64,000 nucleotides of DNA from Hungatella sp. UBA7603 (GCA_002478865.1 DLJZ01000021.1:1-64000), one strand, 5' to 3'; numbered from the stretch's first letter, positions 16,987-26,736 are shown. Notes: a model not told the origin generated them from the letters alone. A program made the numbers and translations.

Positions 16987-18186
16987 ATGTTCCAATTTAA
17001 CACGATTGAGGAAGCGTTAAAAGACCTTCTCTTAGGAAAAATCATACTGGTGACTGACGATGAGGATAGGGAAAATGAAGGTGACTTTATCTGCGCTGCC
17101 GAGTTTGCCACCACAGAAAATGTAAATTTCATGGCGGTTCATGGGAAAGGCTTGATTTGTATGCCTATGAGCCAAGAACTTTGTCAGAAACTACAATTTC
17201 CTCAAATGGTCAGCGACAACAAGGATAATCACGAAACAGCGTTTACCGTATCCGTGGACCATGTGGATACCACCACTGGCATTTCTGCAGCAGAACGGAG
17301 TATAACTGCCTTGAAATGTGTGGCACAGAATGCCAAGCCAGAAGATTTTCGCCGCCCTGGCCATATGTTTCCCCTTTGCGCAAAGAAAAATGGTGTATTG
17401 GATCGCAACGGGCATACGGAAGCTACCGTGGATTTGATGCGTCTGGCCGGGTTAAAGGAGTGCGGTCTCTGCTGTGAGATCATGGCAGAGGACGGAACCA
17501 TGATGCGCACACCAGAACTAATGGAGCTGGCGCAACAATGGGGAATTAAAATGATCACCATCAAAGCCTTACAGGAATACCGCAAAAGAAATGATAAACT
17601 TGTGGAACGGATAACTAGCACCCTTATGCCAACAAAGTATGGTGATTTCAGGGCTTACGGATATATCAGCAAGCTAAATGGAGAGCATCATGTAGCCCTA
17701 GTCAAAGGTGAAATTGGGGATGGCGAAAATTTGTTATGCCGTGTTCATTCTGAATGTCTGACGGGAGATGCCTTTGGCTCCATACGCTGTGACTGCGGCC
17801 AGCAGTTTATCGCAGCTATGACGAGAATCGAAAAGGAAGGCAGAGGCATTCTGCTTTATATGCGCCAGGAGGGTCGTGGAATTGGACTAATTAATAAATT
17901 GCGTGCTTATGAACTTCAAGATAAGGGTATGGATACTCTGGAAGCGAATTTAGCCCTTGGCTTCCCGGGAGATATGCGAGAATACTTTATAGGCGCACAA
18001 ATTTTGCAGGATCTTGGTGTTAAAACCATGCGCCTGCTTACCAACAATCCAGATAAAGTCTATCAGCTTTCTGGATATGGCATGGAAATTACGGATCGTG
18101 TTCCTATTGAAATGGATGCTACTGACCATGACTTATTCTACCTGAAAACCAAACAGAAAAAAATGGGGCACATATTACATTATTAA
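16987..18186 (+). CDS. ribBA: Bifunctional DHBP synthase / GTP cyclohydrolase II
   Basis: A 399-aa fusion that makes both precursors of riboflavin. Residues 1-200 are 3,4-dihydroxy-2-butanone 4-phosphate synthase: the acidic metal site [10 protein letters not shown] and the RPGHMFPL and GHTEATVDL segments are intact. Residues 205-399 are GTP cyclohydrolase II: zinc Cys in [17 protein letters not shown] and the RQEGRGIGL loop. ATG at 16987 follows TAGGAGGA, 11 nt after ribE. Confidence 0.97.
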   Translation: MFQFNTIEEALKDLLLGKIILVTDDEDRENEGDFICAAEFATTENVNFMAVHGKGLICMPMSQELCQKLQFPQMVSDNKDNHETAFTVSVDHVDTTTGISAAERSITALKCVAQNAKPEDFRRPGHMFPLCAKKNGVLDRNGHTEATVDLMRLAGLKECGLCCEIMAEDGTMMRTPELMELAQQWGIKMITIKALQEYRKRNDKLVERITSTLMPTKYGDFRAYGYISKLNGEHHVALVKGEIGDGENLLCRVHSECLTGDAFGSIRCDCGQQFIAAMTRIEKEGRGILLYMRQEGRGIGLINKLRAYELQDKGMDTLEANLALGFPGDMREYFIGAQILQDLGVKTMRLLTNNPDKVYQLSGYGMEITDRVPIEMDATDHDLFYLKTKQKKMGHILHY

Positions 18187-18206
18187 AAATAAAGGAGATT
18201 TTAACA

Positions 18207-18674
18207 ATGACAATTTATGAAGGAAAACTGGTATCCAAAGACATACGAATTGGTATCGTTGCCGCACGATTTAATGAATTTATTACAAGCAAGCTGCTTG
18301 GCGGTGCTCTTGATGGACTAAAACGTCATGAAGTCAGCGAAAACAGCATTGATATCGCATGGGTTCCGGGAGCATTTGAAATTCCACTCATTGCTTCTAA
18401 AATGGCCAAAAGCGGGAAATACGATGCAGTCATCTGCCTTGGTGCTGTGATTCGAGGAAGTACCACCCACTATGACTATGTATGCAGCGAGGTATCTAAA
18501 GGGATTGCTCATGTATCCTTAAACAGTGACATTCCTGTTATGTTCGGTGTGCTAACAACCGAAAATATTGAGCAGGCCATTGAACGGGCTGGTACCAAGG
18601 CTGGAAACAAGGGCTTTGATTGTGCGGTAAGTGCCATTGAGATGGTAAACCTAATTCGAGATATGCAAGACTGA
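18207..18674 (+). CDS. ribH: 6,7-dimethyl-8-ribityllumazine synthase
   Basis: A 155-aa icosahedral lumazine synthase condensing the two riboflavin precursors. Visible motifs: [10 protein letters not shown] near the N-terminus, [10 protein letters not shown], and the catalytic His region [14 protein letters not shown]. Length is typical. AAAGGAG precedes the ATG by 9 nt. It is the last gene of the operon. Confidence 0.97.
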   Translation: MTIYEGKLVSKDIRIGIVAARFNEFITSKLLGGALDGLKRHEVSENSIDIAWVPGAFEIPLIASKMAKSGKYDAVICLGAVIRGSTTHYDYVCSEVSKGIAHVSLNSDIPVMFGVLTTENIEQAIERAGTKAGNKGFDCAVSAIEMVNLIRDMQD

Positions 18675-18935
18675 TATACCTTATGAAGCAAAAGGATATC
18701 GTAACTTAAACAGATACTGTCTTCAAATCGCTATCTTTAGATTTCAACATTCAAAACAATTAGCATTCTGAATGTTGACTCTTCATCGCCGCTAGTCACC
18801 AAAAAAACGGCTGGAAATTTCTATGAATTAGATAAGCTAGAGCAAGAAAACAGTCGCAGGACTTAAGATCCTACGGCTGTTCTCATAAATTCAAATTACC
18901 CATATTGAACCATAAACCTATGGCTATGCTGTTTT
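18675..18935. other. Intergenic region between ribH and the shell-protein cluster
   Basis: No supported gene. It holds an inverted repeat CAACATTCA/TGAATGTTG (about 18747-18779), a plausible end of the rib transcript, and a second hairpin AACAGTCG...CGGCTGTT (about 18848-18880) that on the minus strand is followed by TTTTCTTG and may terminate the shell-protein transcript. An open frame on plus without a start codon ends at about 18868; I do not call it. Confidence 0.5.
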
Positions 18936-19367
18936 TTAACGTTCCGTAACTGGACAAGTTTTATAATTAAGACCTTCCCGGAAGTATTTCACGATTTCTT
19001 CCACTGCCGTCCTTACTTCAATCCTGGGTCCGTTAAGAATTAAGGTACCACTGAACCGGTCCATAAAACCTATGATAACATCTCCACTTTTCACTGCGAT
19101 ATCAGCTGCTATAATCGTGGACTCAGGAGGTGTTATATGGACAGTTCCAATGGACATTCCCGTAAAATCCGCACCTGCATTTGTACCGATATCAAGTCCC
19201 AGATTCTTATATATGGAAGCTTCGGATACACCGATCACGTGGGCCAGAGATATCTCCCGCCCAGCTACTACCACTTTGACCACACGTCTTCGCTGGTTAT
19301 TTTCCGGTTCCATAACCCGTGCTAAGACTTCTTGTAACTCTTTATGATTTCCAATACTATCTGTCAT
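18936..19367 (-). CDS. EutS/PduU-like microcompartment shell protein (longer copy)
   Basis: A 143-aa circularly permuted BMC-domain protein. An N-terminal extension of about 30 residues, predicted helical and possibly an encapsulation or docking tail, precedes the BMC core beginning at VVKVVVAGREISLAHVIG. The core contains ITPPESTIIAADIAVKSG and the strand FMDRFSGTLIL typical of the EutS/PduU group. It is about half identical by eye to the second copy at 19911. It is 32 nt downstream of the EutP-like GTPase. No enzymes of a microcompartment core are nearby. It should form hexameric shell tiles. Confidence 0.9.
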   Translation of the reverse strand: MTDSIGNHKELQEVLARVMEPENNQRRRVVKVVVAGREISLAHVIGVSEASIYKNLGLDIGTNAGADFTGMSIGTVHITPPESTIIAADIAVKSGDVIIGFMDRFSGTLILNGPRIEVRTAVEEIVKYFREGLNYKTCPVTER

Positions 19368-19399
19368 TTTTTCACACTCTCATCTTAGACACTTTCCTT

Positions 19400-19906
19400 T
19401 TATAGATCCCACTCACTAAGACCCATCTCCTGAGCTTCCATAATCTTGTCCCATGTCAGCTTCTCTTTCCCATCTTTCTCATCTTTTAGAAAGTTAAGAA
19501 GATCTTCCATACCTTCCCTGCTCATGCTGCTAACGGGGAAAATCTTCTCACATCCAGCTTCCACAAGCCACTGACGGACCATGGGAACATTTGCATCTGG
19601 ACAGTCAATTTTCGTGATGATTCCAATGACAGGACGATTACAGGCAGCAGTCACTCCAGGAGGAAATAGATTAAAGGGTTCGTTGGCACTGCACAATAAT
19701 CCAATCACGTCTGATTCATAGGAAAAACAACAAAGACCCTGAAGCGCTATGTTCTTGTTTTCCATGTATTCCCCAGGCGTGTCTATGGTGATATCCCAAT
19801 GATTTACATACTGAGTCTTATGATAAACCACTGGTTCTCCTTTTAACGCTTGCGTGAGAGAAGTTTTACCAGCTTCGCTCCTACCGCACAAAAATAACTT
19901 TTTCAT
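19400..19906 (-). CDS. EutP/PduV-like small GTPase
   Basis: A 168-aa Ras-like GTPase associated with bacterial microcompartments. The P-loop G8-RSEAGKT15, the G3 motif D42-TPGE and the G4 motif T98-KID101 are all intact, so it should bind and hydrolyse GTP. PduV has been reported to sit on the microcompartment surface and affect its movement or placement; EutP may act as an acetate kinase. It begins 4 nt after the first shell gene and lies between two EutS/PduU-like genes, which supports a joint function. Confidence 0.9.
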   Translation of the reverse strand: MKKLFLCGRSEAGKTSLTQALKGEPVVYHKTQYVNHWDITIDTPGEYMENKNIALQGLCCFSYESDVIGLLCSANEPFNLFPPGVTAACNRPVIGIITKIDCPDANVPMVRQWLVEAGCEKIFPVSSMSREGMEDLLNFLKDEKDGKEKLTWDKIMEAQEMGLSEWDL

Positions 19907-19910
19907 ACTA

Positions 19911-20276
19911 TCACCGCTTCGTAATAGGGCAGGTCACATATCCCAAAGAGTCATGAAAATAATTCACAATTTCCGTAATCGCAGTAATCACCTCTGCGAT
20001 TTCCCCAGTTATAATCAAGGTTCCACTAAATCTGTCTGCAAACCCAAGATAGATGTTTCCACTTTTTACAGCAATATCAGACGCTATTACTGCGGATTCC
20101 GGGGGTGTCATATTCATGATACCTATTGCCGATGCGTGGTAATCAATCTCCGGATTAAGCCCAAGTTTACGATATACAATAGGCAACGGCCCTCCAATGA
20201 TATGTGCCAGTGTGATTTCTCTTCCAGCTACGGTTTCCTGTACAATACGGATCTGCTCACCGTTTTCTTTTTCCAT
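19911..20276 (-). CDS. EutS/PduU-like microcompartment shell protein (shorter copy)
   Basis: A 121-aa circularly permuted BMC shell protein. Segments IVQETVAGREITLAHIIGG, MTPPESAVIASDIAVKSG and FADRFSGTLIIT define the family. ATG at 20276 is preferred because GAGGTGG lies 5 nt upstream; a GTG three codons earlier is possible. It is the first gene of a three-gene operon with the GTPase and the second shell gene. It lacks the long N-terminal tail of the other copy, so the two may differ in what they hold at the pore or inside the shell. Confidence 0.9.
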   Translation of the reverse strand: MEKENGEQIRIVQETVAGREITLAHIIGGPLPIVYRKLGLNPEIDYHASAIGIMNMTPPESAVIASDIAVKSGNIYLGFADRFSGTLIITGEIAEVITAITEIVNYFHDSLGYVTCPITKR

Positions 20277-20319
20277 TACAACCACCTCATTTTTTCCTGA
20301 ACAATATTACTATAGCTTA

Positions 20320-20353
20320 ATTATAACCATTGACCATGAGGGCAATGTCAATG
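20320..20353 (-). promoter_or_regulatory. Shell-cluster promoter with long spacer and inverted repeat
   Basis: Minus-strand TTGACA (20351-20346) and TATAAT (20325-20320) are perfect consensus boxes but 20 bp apart. A perfect 7-bp inverted repeat CATTGAC/GTCAATG (20328-20334 and 20347-20353) overlaps the -35 and fills the spacer. MerR-type activators use this geometry (19-20 bp spacers); the regulator is not visible nearby. Confidence 0.45.
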
Positions 20354-20497
20354 ACAATATGCATTAATTTCTTGTTTTTCTATTCTATTTCACAGTTTTT
20401 TTAACGCTACAGATAAAAAAGTAATTAAAATCGCCAGAGACTTCTTAGGCCGATTCCCCCACACTTCACTTCATTAGCAATTTGGCATAGAAACAGC

Positions 20498-20530
20498 AAA
20501 GAACCTTCCCCATATAAGGAAGGTTCTTTG
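20498..20530 (-). terminator. Terminator of the DUF4914 gene
   Basis: AAAGAACCTTCC (20498-20509) pairs with GGAAGGTTCTTT (20518-20529). The loop is short and a weak T-run follows on the minus strand. Confidence 0.8.
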
Positions 20531-20542
20531 TATCTCGCTCTA

Positions 20543-22417
20543 TTAATATCTCATCGGAATGACATTCATGTAATCTTCTACGGTAGCTCCTTTATAGAAC
20601 ATTTCAATGATCTGTTTTCCCAGAGGGTTTAATTCGTCTGTATTAAACTGCATAAGCTCTTGTTTAAAGAAATCTGTCAGTATCTTCGCACCAGCATCGT
20701 AACCTTCCAGTCCAACTTCATGCTGGGTTTCTGGTCTTAAGAATGCTCTGCTGATATACTGTCCGTCAATCTTTAAAGATTCTAAGCCAAAACCTAAAAG
20801 AGGACAACGACATTCAACCAGATGCTCTGGTTTAAACTTTGCACTACCACGTCTTGCAATGTATTCCCTGGATACCCACTGTGGCATAAAGCTCACTTCA
20901 TAAGCACCAATATGCTGATTCGGAATCAATACATAGCGGGTATTGCTTGAGTTGACGATCTGATCCAGAAGAAGATTTGCCTGTGTTACCTTTTTCCCAG
21001 TAGCAAACGGCCAGTAAGATCCAACACCTTCACTTGTCATCTCCAAAGTGTCAATAATACTTGGGTTGTTGTAACCACGAGGAGCAACCAGACGCCACAG
21101 CCATGCAAGTGCAGGTGGCAGAACCTGGAAGATACCCATAATACCGTAAGACGGATTCTCTTTGGTACATGCAGGTGTACGCACACCAAAGCTTCTTACA
21201 TCGACCTCAACCGATCCCTTATATGCTTTTTCAATCATCTTTCTTGGAAGAATGACTCTTGGGTTTGGACATGGCTTACCATTGGAATCCAAGGTGTGTT
21301 CCCATGGAAGGGCGGTTGCACCAGGAATTGCCTTCATATTCAAGTATACAAGAGGCTCTTTTGTCTGGATCAGTAATTTTTCATACTGAGGAGAAGAACC
21401 ATAGCTCTTAATATTGTCAAGACGAATGAACCAAGAAGACTCTGCGTCAGTTACAACCAGCTTTTTACTCTCATTTTGGATAGACGCTGGGCATAATGCC
21501 ATATCATCCGTTACCGGAATCAGTTCGCAGGTCTCACTCAGCACAAGATAACTTTTCTCTCCTGTTACTGTGTTAACTCCAAATATGGTCCTGCCATCCA
21601 TCTCTCTGTGAATATCCTCGATCATCTCACTCTTTCCGCCGCCGGAAGCACCTTCATGCATGATTACGATCTCATTGTCATAAGGAGTGATCACCTTAAC
21701 CGTTGAGGCATGTGCGGTTACCCAGCCCTCAGATTCTCCGATGTCTAACAAAACGCTGTAAATACCTTTCTTTGCGCTTGGACCTGGATAAAGGTTATAG
21801 GAATAAACTTCATGGATACCGTCAAGACGATTGTGAATGACTGCCTGTCTGCCATTAAAATGGGTATGACGGAAAGGAGGTGCCAAATATACGATTGCTT
21901 TTAAATCAAAATCAGTGATATCGTCAATATTTTCAAATCCTTGAAGGTCTGCCAGCCCAGCTGCAAAAAAGCCTGCATTTACTGGAGCAATGAGTACAGA
22001 ATCATAACCATATTCTACACCGCCTGATTTAAACGGGAAGAAAATTAATTCCTGGTCTTTGAGCCATTCATAGGTTTCTGCTCTTAAGGAATCAAAGCTG
22101 CTATTAAAAACCTCCTCGTATCTTGGTTTATCAGTCGGTTTTTTATCTGCAATGTACATACAGTTTGGATCACGTCTTCTCATGTAATCTTCTACATAGT
22201 TAACTACAATACCGTTCGTACAGCGGGTAGCGGTTGCTTCCAATACCCTGCCTTTGCCCTTAACGTCATATTCAATGTTATATTCGTTATTTGTTCCATT
22301 ACCCATAGCAAGATCTAAAAGCTCTTTCCTCGTCTTTGGAACAATAACCCCTTTTGAATGGTTTAATATATCCTGTACATATTCCGGTAAATTTAATTTA
22401 CGTAAACATTCAAGCAT
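20543..22417 (-). CDS. DUF4914 family protein, PEPCK-like P-loop
   Basis: A 624-aa protein that I recognise as the DUF4914 family, related to phosphoenolpyruvate carboxykinase and HprK-type kinases. The PEPCK-style P-loop is clear: HEGASGGGKSEM. Upstream are RHTHFNGRQA and HASTVKV, downstream segments rich in conserved His/Asp and Arg. Its substrate is not established; a nucleotide-dependent kinase or decarboxylase role is inference. ATG at 22417 follows GGAGG by 5 nt, so 8 codons of upstream open frame are excluded. It is monocistronic, with its own terminator. The 750-bp region upstream has no confident gene. Confidence 0.85.
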   Translation of the reverse strand: MLECLRKLNLPEYVQDILNHSKGVIVPKTRKELLDLAMGNGTNNEYNIEYDVKGKGRVLEATATRCTNGIVVNYVEDYMRRRDPNCMYIADKKPTDKPRYEEVFNSSFDSLRAETYEWLKDQELIFFPFKSGGVEYGYDSVLIAPVNAGFFAAGLADLQGFENIDDITDFDLKAIVYLAPPFRHTHFNGRQAVIHNRLDGIHEVYSYNLYPGPSAKKGIYSVLLDIGESEGWVTAHASTVKVITPYDNEIVIMHEGASGGGKSEMIEDIHREMDGRTIFGVNTVTGEKSYLVLSETCELIPVTDDMALCPASIQNESKKLVVTDAESSWFIRLDNIKSYGSSPQYEKLLIQTKEPLVYLNMKAIPGATALPWEHTLDSNGKPCPNPRVILPRKMIEKAYKGSVEVDVRSFGVRTPACTKENPSYGIMGIFQVLPPALAWLWRLVAPRGYNNPSIIDTLEMTSEGVGSYWPFATGKKVTQANLLLDQIVNSSNTRYVLIPNQHIGAYEVSFMPQWVSREYIARRGSAKFKPEHLVECRCPLLGFGLESLKIDGQYISRAFLRPETQHEVGLEGYDAGAKILTDFFKQELMQFNTDELNPLGKQIIEMFYKGATVEDYMNVIPMRY

Positions 22418-22658
22418 CTTTTCCTCCAATCCTGCGCACATTCATGCACATCTCACGTTTAAATCGAATGTAACTTCGAAGCAAACGCAGTAGCTAATTA
22501 CCCTATTTTCCCAAGTATTACAAATCCCCTTTACATAGCAAGAATACTACTTATCATAACCCTGAAATCCTTTTCCACCTTCATTAGAATCTTTTTTCAT
22601 GATTTTCGCTAAATGTAATGATCCATCTACCAGCCTCCTTTGCGGCTTATATTATAAA

Positions 22659-22688
22659 AGCCGATATCCAAAACTTGGATATCGGCTC
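22659..22688 (-). terminator. Strong isolated hairpin, probable minus-strand terminator
   Basis: AGCCGATATCCAA pairs perfectly over 13 bp with TTGGATATCGGCT around a 3-4 nt loop. On the minus strand TTTTATAATAT follows. It implies a short transcript ending here that is not explained by any called gene. Confidence 0.6.
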
Positions 22689-22763
22689 ACCTACAACTTA
22701 GAACAATCCCTACTTTGTGATGTTTTCTGGCACTATTTAACTGTATTAGGTAATATAATAATT

Positions 22764-22862
22764 CTATTCACAGTTATAAGAATAACCTTTCACCTGTTTT
22801 GGTTTTATATCAGAGTGGGTATTTGCGATGACAACATCCATGATATCCGTTACTATTTTCAT
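22764..22862 (-). CDS. Possible 32-aa ORF or gene remnant
   Basis: A frame beginning MKIVTDIMDVVIAN and ending KGYSYNCE lies upstream of the strong hairpin. The upstream sequence has only a weak GAAGC in place of a ribosome site. I do not recognise it. It could be a small peptide, the 3' end of a degraded gene, or chance; a non-coding RNA ending at the same hairpin is equally possible. Confidence 0.2.
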   Translation of the reverse strand: MKIVTDIMDVVIANTHSDIKPKQVKGYSYNCE

Positions 22863-23167
22863 AAGTTTGCTTCTATAAAATCAGTAGAAAATCCTGTATA
22901 AAAAACAATTGTAAAGGCTACGTCAATCGAAATTGGAAACAACATAGACTTCCTATCGCTGACTCATAATTTAATTCTTAATAAATTGGCTGATACAGAA
23001 ACATAATATTAAGGTAACCATAAAAAGAAATTTTACATGACTTAGAAATGGTCAAAAAGCCTTTTATCATATACTCTATACACACCACATACTAAAAATA
23101 AGATACCATGAAATGAACATCATGTCAATGATTATTTAACAGTCTAGATGGATTTTATTAATATTTA

Positions 23168-24463
23168 TTAAGGTTTTTTATCTTTCCCTGATACGTCGTC
23201 TATGGCTTTTCCAATGTCATTTCTCATGTATTTATTCTCAAACGTAATCCACGCTGTTGCTTCATACGCATTTTTCCTGGCTTCCATTAAATCCGGCCCA
23301 AGTGCTGTAATTCCAAGAACCCTGCCTCCATTTGTTACAGCCTCTCCGTTTTCATTGAAACAGCTACCAGCATGAAATGCATAATACCCAGATTTATCAC
23401 GAAACTCTGACAGGCCCTTGATTGGTAAGCCTTTTTCATAATGCTCCGGATATCCATCTGAAGCCAGAACCACGCAGACAGCAGCATTTTCATCAAACTC
23501 AAGATCTATTTGATCCAAAGTACCATCAATACAAGCTTCAAATGCTTCCACAATATCATTCTTCATACGAGGCAACACTACTTGTGTCTCCGGATCCCCA
23601 AATCTGGCATTGTACTCAAGAAGTTTTGGCCCTTCCTTTGTAAGCATCAGTCCAAAGAAGATAATTCCCTTAAATTCAATCCCCTCCGCCTTTAGAGCCT
23701 GAACCGTTGGCTCATAAATATGCAATTGGCAGAAGTCGTCTATCTCCTTGGTATAGAATGGACTTGGAGAAAAGGTTCCCATACCTCCTGTATTAAGCCC
23801 CTGATCCCCGTCCTTTGCCCTTTTATGATCCTGGGCGGAAGTCATGACCTTAATGGTATTACCATCTACAAAGGAGAGTACAGAGACCTCACGACCAGTC
23901 ATAAATTCTTCCACGACAATTCTGTCTCCAGAAGATCCAAACTGCTTATCTAACATGAGCGCTTTTACTCCGTCTTTCGCTTCCTCTTTGGTATTACAAA
24001 TTAAAACACCTTTTCCAAGAGCCAAGCCGTCTGCCTTAAGTACGATAGGCATCTTTGCTGTTTCTAAGTATGTGAATGCCTCCTCTGCTGAATCAAAGGT
24101 TTCGTAGGCAGCCGTAGGAATCCCATATTTTTTCATTAGATCTTTGGAAAAGGATTTAGAGCCTTCCAGGCGAGCCGCACTCTTGTTTGGTCCAAACACC
24201 CGAAGTCCTGCTGCTGCAAAAGCGTCTGCCGCTCCCGCTACTAGGGGATCATCTGGTCCGATAATGGTTAAGTCAATTTCATGTTCCTTTGCAAATACGA
24301 TTTGCTGATCCGTATCCATAACCTTGATATCTACACATTCTGCAATCTCTGCAATTCCTGCATTTCCAGGCGCACAGTAAAGCTTTTGAACGCTAGGACT
24401 TTGAGCCGTTTTCCATGCGATCGCATGTTCTCTTCCACCGCCTCCTATGATTAGAACTTTCAT
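23168..24463 (-). CDS. purD: Phosphoribosylamine-glycine ligase
   Basis: ATP-grasp enzyme (431 aa) joining glycine to phosphoribosylamine, step 2 of purine synthesis. The N-terminus [18 protein letters not shown], the ATP-grasp segment MPIVLKADGLALGKGVLIC, NTGGMG, and EYNARFGDPETQ are diagnostic. ATG at 24463 follows AGGAGGAGA and overlaps the purN stop (ATGA). It is the last gene of purE-purM-purN-purD. Confidence 0.97.
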   Translation of the reverse strand: MKVLIIGGGGREHAIAWKTAQSPSVQKLYCAPGNAGIAEIAECVDIKVMDTDQQIVFAKEHEIDLTIIGPDDPLVAGAADAFAAAGLRVFGPNKSAARLEGSKSFSKDLMKKYGIPTAAYETFDSAEEAFTYLETAKMPIVLKADGLALGKGVLICNTKEEAKDGVKALMLDKQFGSSGDRIVVEEFMTGREVSVLSFVDGNTIKVMTSAQDHKRAKDGDQGLNTGGMGTFSPSPFYTKEIDDFCQLHIYEPTVQALKAEGIEFKGIIFFGLMLTKEGPKLLEYNARFGDPETQVVLPRMKNDIVEAFEACIDGTLDQIDLEFDENAAVCVVLASDGYPEHYEKGLPIKGLSEFRDKSGYYAFHAGSCFNENGEAVTNGGRVLGITALGPDLMEARKNAYEATAWITFENKYMRNDIGKAIDDVSGKDKKP

Positions 24464-25062
24464 CCTATCTCCTCCTGTCCATTGGCAATCATCTGTATGG
24501 CTTTTGGTAAAATAATCCACTCCGCTTCTTCCATCACTCGTTTTTGAAGTTCCTTGGGGCTATCATCTTTACGTACCTCTACGGCCTTTTGCAAGATAAT
24601 AGGTCCCGTATCGGTTCCTTCATCCACATAATGTACAGTGGCTCCTGTTATTTTTACGCCCCGCTCCAAAGCAGCCTCATGAACTCTCAGCCCATAATAT
24701 CCCACTCCGCAGAAAGACGGAATCAGAGAAGGGTGAACATTAATAATACGGTTTCGGTACTTTTTAATCATAGCTTCTGGTATTGCAACAAGGAACCCAG
24801 CAAGAACGATAAGGTCAAGCTGGTACTCATCTATTTTTTTAATGAAAGCGTCGTGAAACTGTTCTCTACTTTCGAAATCTTTTGGTGAGATACAAACACG
24901 ATCAATTCCATTGTTCTCAGCCCGTTTCAGTGCATATGCATTTTTATTATTGCTTATCACCACGCTTACCTCTGCATTGGTGATCGTTCCATCTTTTATA
25001 GCATCTAATACTGCCTGGAGATTGGTACCTCCTCCAGAAACAAGTACGCCAATCCTTAGCAT
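24460..25062 (-). CDS. purN: Phosphoribosylglycinamide formyltransferase
   Basis: 10-formyl-THF dependent enzyme (200 aa), step 3 of purine synthesis. Visible: [18 protein letters not shown], catalytic region [11 protein letters not shown] and [17 protein letters not shown] with the catalytic Asp. It overlaps purM by 7 nt upstream and purD by 4 nt downstream, so the genes are translationally coupled. The motif has Cys-Gly-Val-Gly after SFCG where many homologues have a KG sequence; function should be unaffected. Confidence 0.96.
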   Translation of the reverse strand: MLRIGVLVSGGGTNLQAVLDAIKDGTITNAEVSVVISNNKNAYALKRAENNGIDRVCISPKDFESREQFHDAFIKKIDEYQLDLIVLAGFLVAIPEAMIKKYRNRIINVHPSLIPSFCGVGYYGLRVHEAALERGVKITGATVHYVDEGTDTGPIILQKAVEVRKDDSPKELQKRVMEEAEWIILPKAIQMIANGQEEIG

Positions 25063-26081
25063 AAAGTCACACCTTTTTCGCCAATTTCGGTACGTCCAAT
25101 GATATGAGGAATCTCACCAGCCTCACGGATAGCTTTCATTGTTGTATCCACATCTTTTTCATCCACTGCCAGAATCATTCCGATTCCCATGTTGTAGGTG
25201 TTATACATGATATCCTCTGTAATATCACCCTTTTTTGCCATCAGTTTAAAAATTGCAGGTACTTCGTAACTGTTTTTATCTATAACGGCGCAAATGCCAT
25301 CTGGAAGCATCCTTGGAATATTCTCATAAAAGCCGCCTCCAGTAATGTGGCTACATGCCTTAATCAATACACCGCTCTCTTTTACGCTTTTTAAAGCTTT
25401 TACATAAATCTTAGTAGGAACAATCAAAGTTTCTCCTAGTGTTTTTCCCAGCTCCTCATAGTAGGTATTAAGACTTTCCTTTGAAACGTCAAATACTTTA
25501 CGAACCAGGGAAAATCCGTTGCTGTGAACCCCAGAAGATTCCATTCCTATAAGAACTTCTCCAGCTTGTAATCTTGTTCCTGTAATTAGATCTTTTTCAT
25601 CCACAACTCCAACAGCAAATCCAGCAAGATCATATTCATCTTCTGGGTAGAATCCTGGCATCTCAGCCGTCTCTCCACCAATCAAAGCCGCACCTGCCTG
25701 TTTACAGCCTTCTGCAACTCCACTGACAATCTCAGCAATCTTCTCCGGAAAATTCTTTCCGCATGCAATATAATCCAGGAAAAATAGGGGCTCTCCACCC
25801 GCACAAGCAATATCATTGACACACATCGCCACACAATCGATACCAACAGTATCATGTTTATCCATGAGAAAAGCAAGCTTTAGTTTTGTACCAACACCGT
25901 CGGTACCAGATACCAAGGTTGGGTTTTCCATATTTTTAAATGCTGACATGGAAAAAGCGCCTGAAAATCCTCCAAGACCTCCAAGAACCTCTGGCCTCAT
26001 GGTTTCCTTCACATGCTTTTTTATCAGTTCTACTGAACGATATCCTGCTTCTATGTCAACTCCTGCATTCTTATAATCCAT
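25056..26081 (-). CDS. purM: Phosphoribosylformylglycinamidine cyclo-ligase
   Basis: AIR synthetase (341 aa), step 5. The start [47 protein letters not shown] and [14 protein letters not shown] are family hallmarks. The ATG at 26081 follows GGAGG. It lies 24 nt after purE. The FGAM synthetase needed before it (purL) is not in this window. Confidence 0.97.
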   Translation of the reverse strand: MDYKNAGVDIEAGYRSVELIKKHVKETMRPEVLGGLGGFSGAFSMSAFKNMENPTLVSGTDGVGTKLKLAFLMDKHDTVGIDCVAMCVNDIACAGGEPLFFLDYIACGKNFPEKIAEIVSGVAEGCKQAGAALIGGETAEMPGFYPEDEYDLAGFAVGVVDEKDLITGTRLQAGEVLIGMESSGVHSNGFSLVRKVFDVSKESLNTYYEELGKTLGETLIVPTKIYVKALKSVKESGVLIKACSHITGGGFYENIPRMLPDGICAVIDKNSYEVPAIFKLMAKKGDITEDIMYNTYNMGIGMILAVDEKDVDTTMKAIREAGEIPHIIGRTEIGEKGVTLC

Positions 26082-26105
26082 ACTTTTTTCCTCCGTCTCC
26101 GATAT

Positions 26106-26624
26106 TTACTGTTTCATCTGGGATACATATTCTTTATATCCGATCTGATCCAGTTTCTCAGCCTTTTTTACTACATCGTTCTTTAAATTTTCGGAATAAT
26201 CCTTTAATCGTTTTAAAAGTTCATCATCACTGGCTGCCAGAATCTTTGCAGCCAGAATTCCTGCATTGGTCCCACCATTGATAGCGACTGTAGCGACAGG
26301 GATACCAGATGGCATCTGGACGATGGAATACAAAGAATCCACTCCGCCAAGATCAGAAGTCTTCATAGGAATACCGATTACAGGCATTGGAAAGAGTGCA
26401 GCACACATACCAGGAAGATGAGCCGCTTTCCCAGCTCCGGCAATAATTACCTTGATCCCTCTTGCTTCTGCTGCTTTCGCATATTCAAAAAATATATCAG
26501 GCTCTCTGTGAGCTGAAATGACTGTCATCTCAAATTCTACACCAAGTTTTTCTAAAATCTCTGCCGCCTGAGCCATTATAGGCATATCTGAATCGCTTCC
26601 CATAACAATTGACACCTTTGCCAT
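26106..26624 (-). CDS. purE: N5-carboxyaminoimidazole ribonucleotide mutase
   Basis: Class I PurE (172 aa). GSDSDMPIM, the ISAHREPD active-site loop, IIAGAGKAAHLPGM and VPVATV-like PSGIPVATVAI are visible. It is the first gene of the pur operon; ATG at 26624 follows AAAAGGAG. A purK is not seen here. If PurK is missing from the genome, PurE may work as the one-step carboxylase (class II), but the sequence looks class I. Confidence 0.95.
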   Translation of the reverse strand: MAKVSIVMGSDSDMPIMAQAAEILEKLGVEFEMTVISAHREPDIFFEYAKAAEARGIKVIIAGAGKAAHLPGMCAALFPMPVIGIPMKTSDLGGVDSLYSIVQMPSGIPVATVAINGGTNAGILAAKILAASDDELLKRLKDYSENLKNDVVKKAEKLDQIGYKEYVSQMKQ

Positions 26625-26736
26625 AGTAATTACTCCTTTTCGCTTTGTATAATATGGTAATTCATTATTAACGGTTATATTATTAATTAGCTGTATTAAT
26701 ATGTTTTACTTACTAATTAATCACTACTTATTAATT

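Larger units (their letters stand above)
22418..23167. other. AT-rich 750-bp region without a confident gene
   Basis: No ORF has convincing coding character on either strand. It holds a strong hairpin at 22659-22688 and one possible 32-aa minus-strand frame at 22764-22862, listed separately. The stretch 22870-23160 is AT-rich with nothing recognised. Confidence 0.6.

Noticed and set aside
18675..18935. Open frame of about 42 codons ending near 18868
   Set aside because: No start codon or ribosome site, and no family recognised; could be a remnant but the evidence is too weak.
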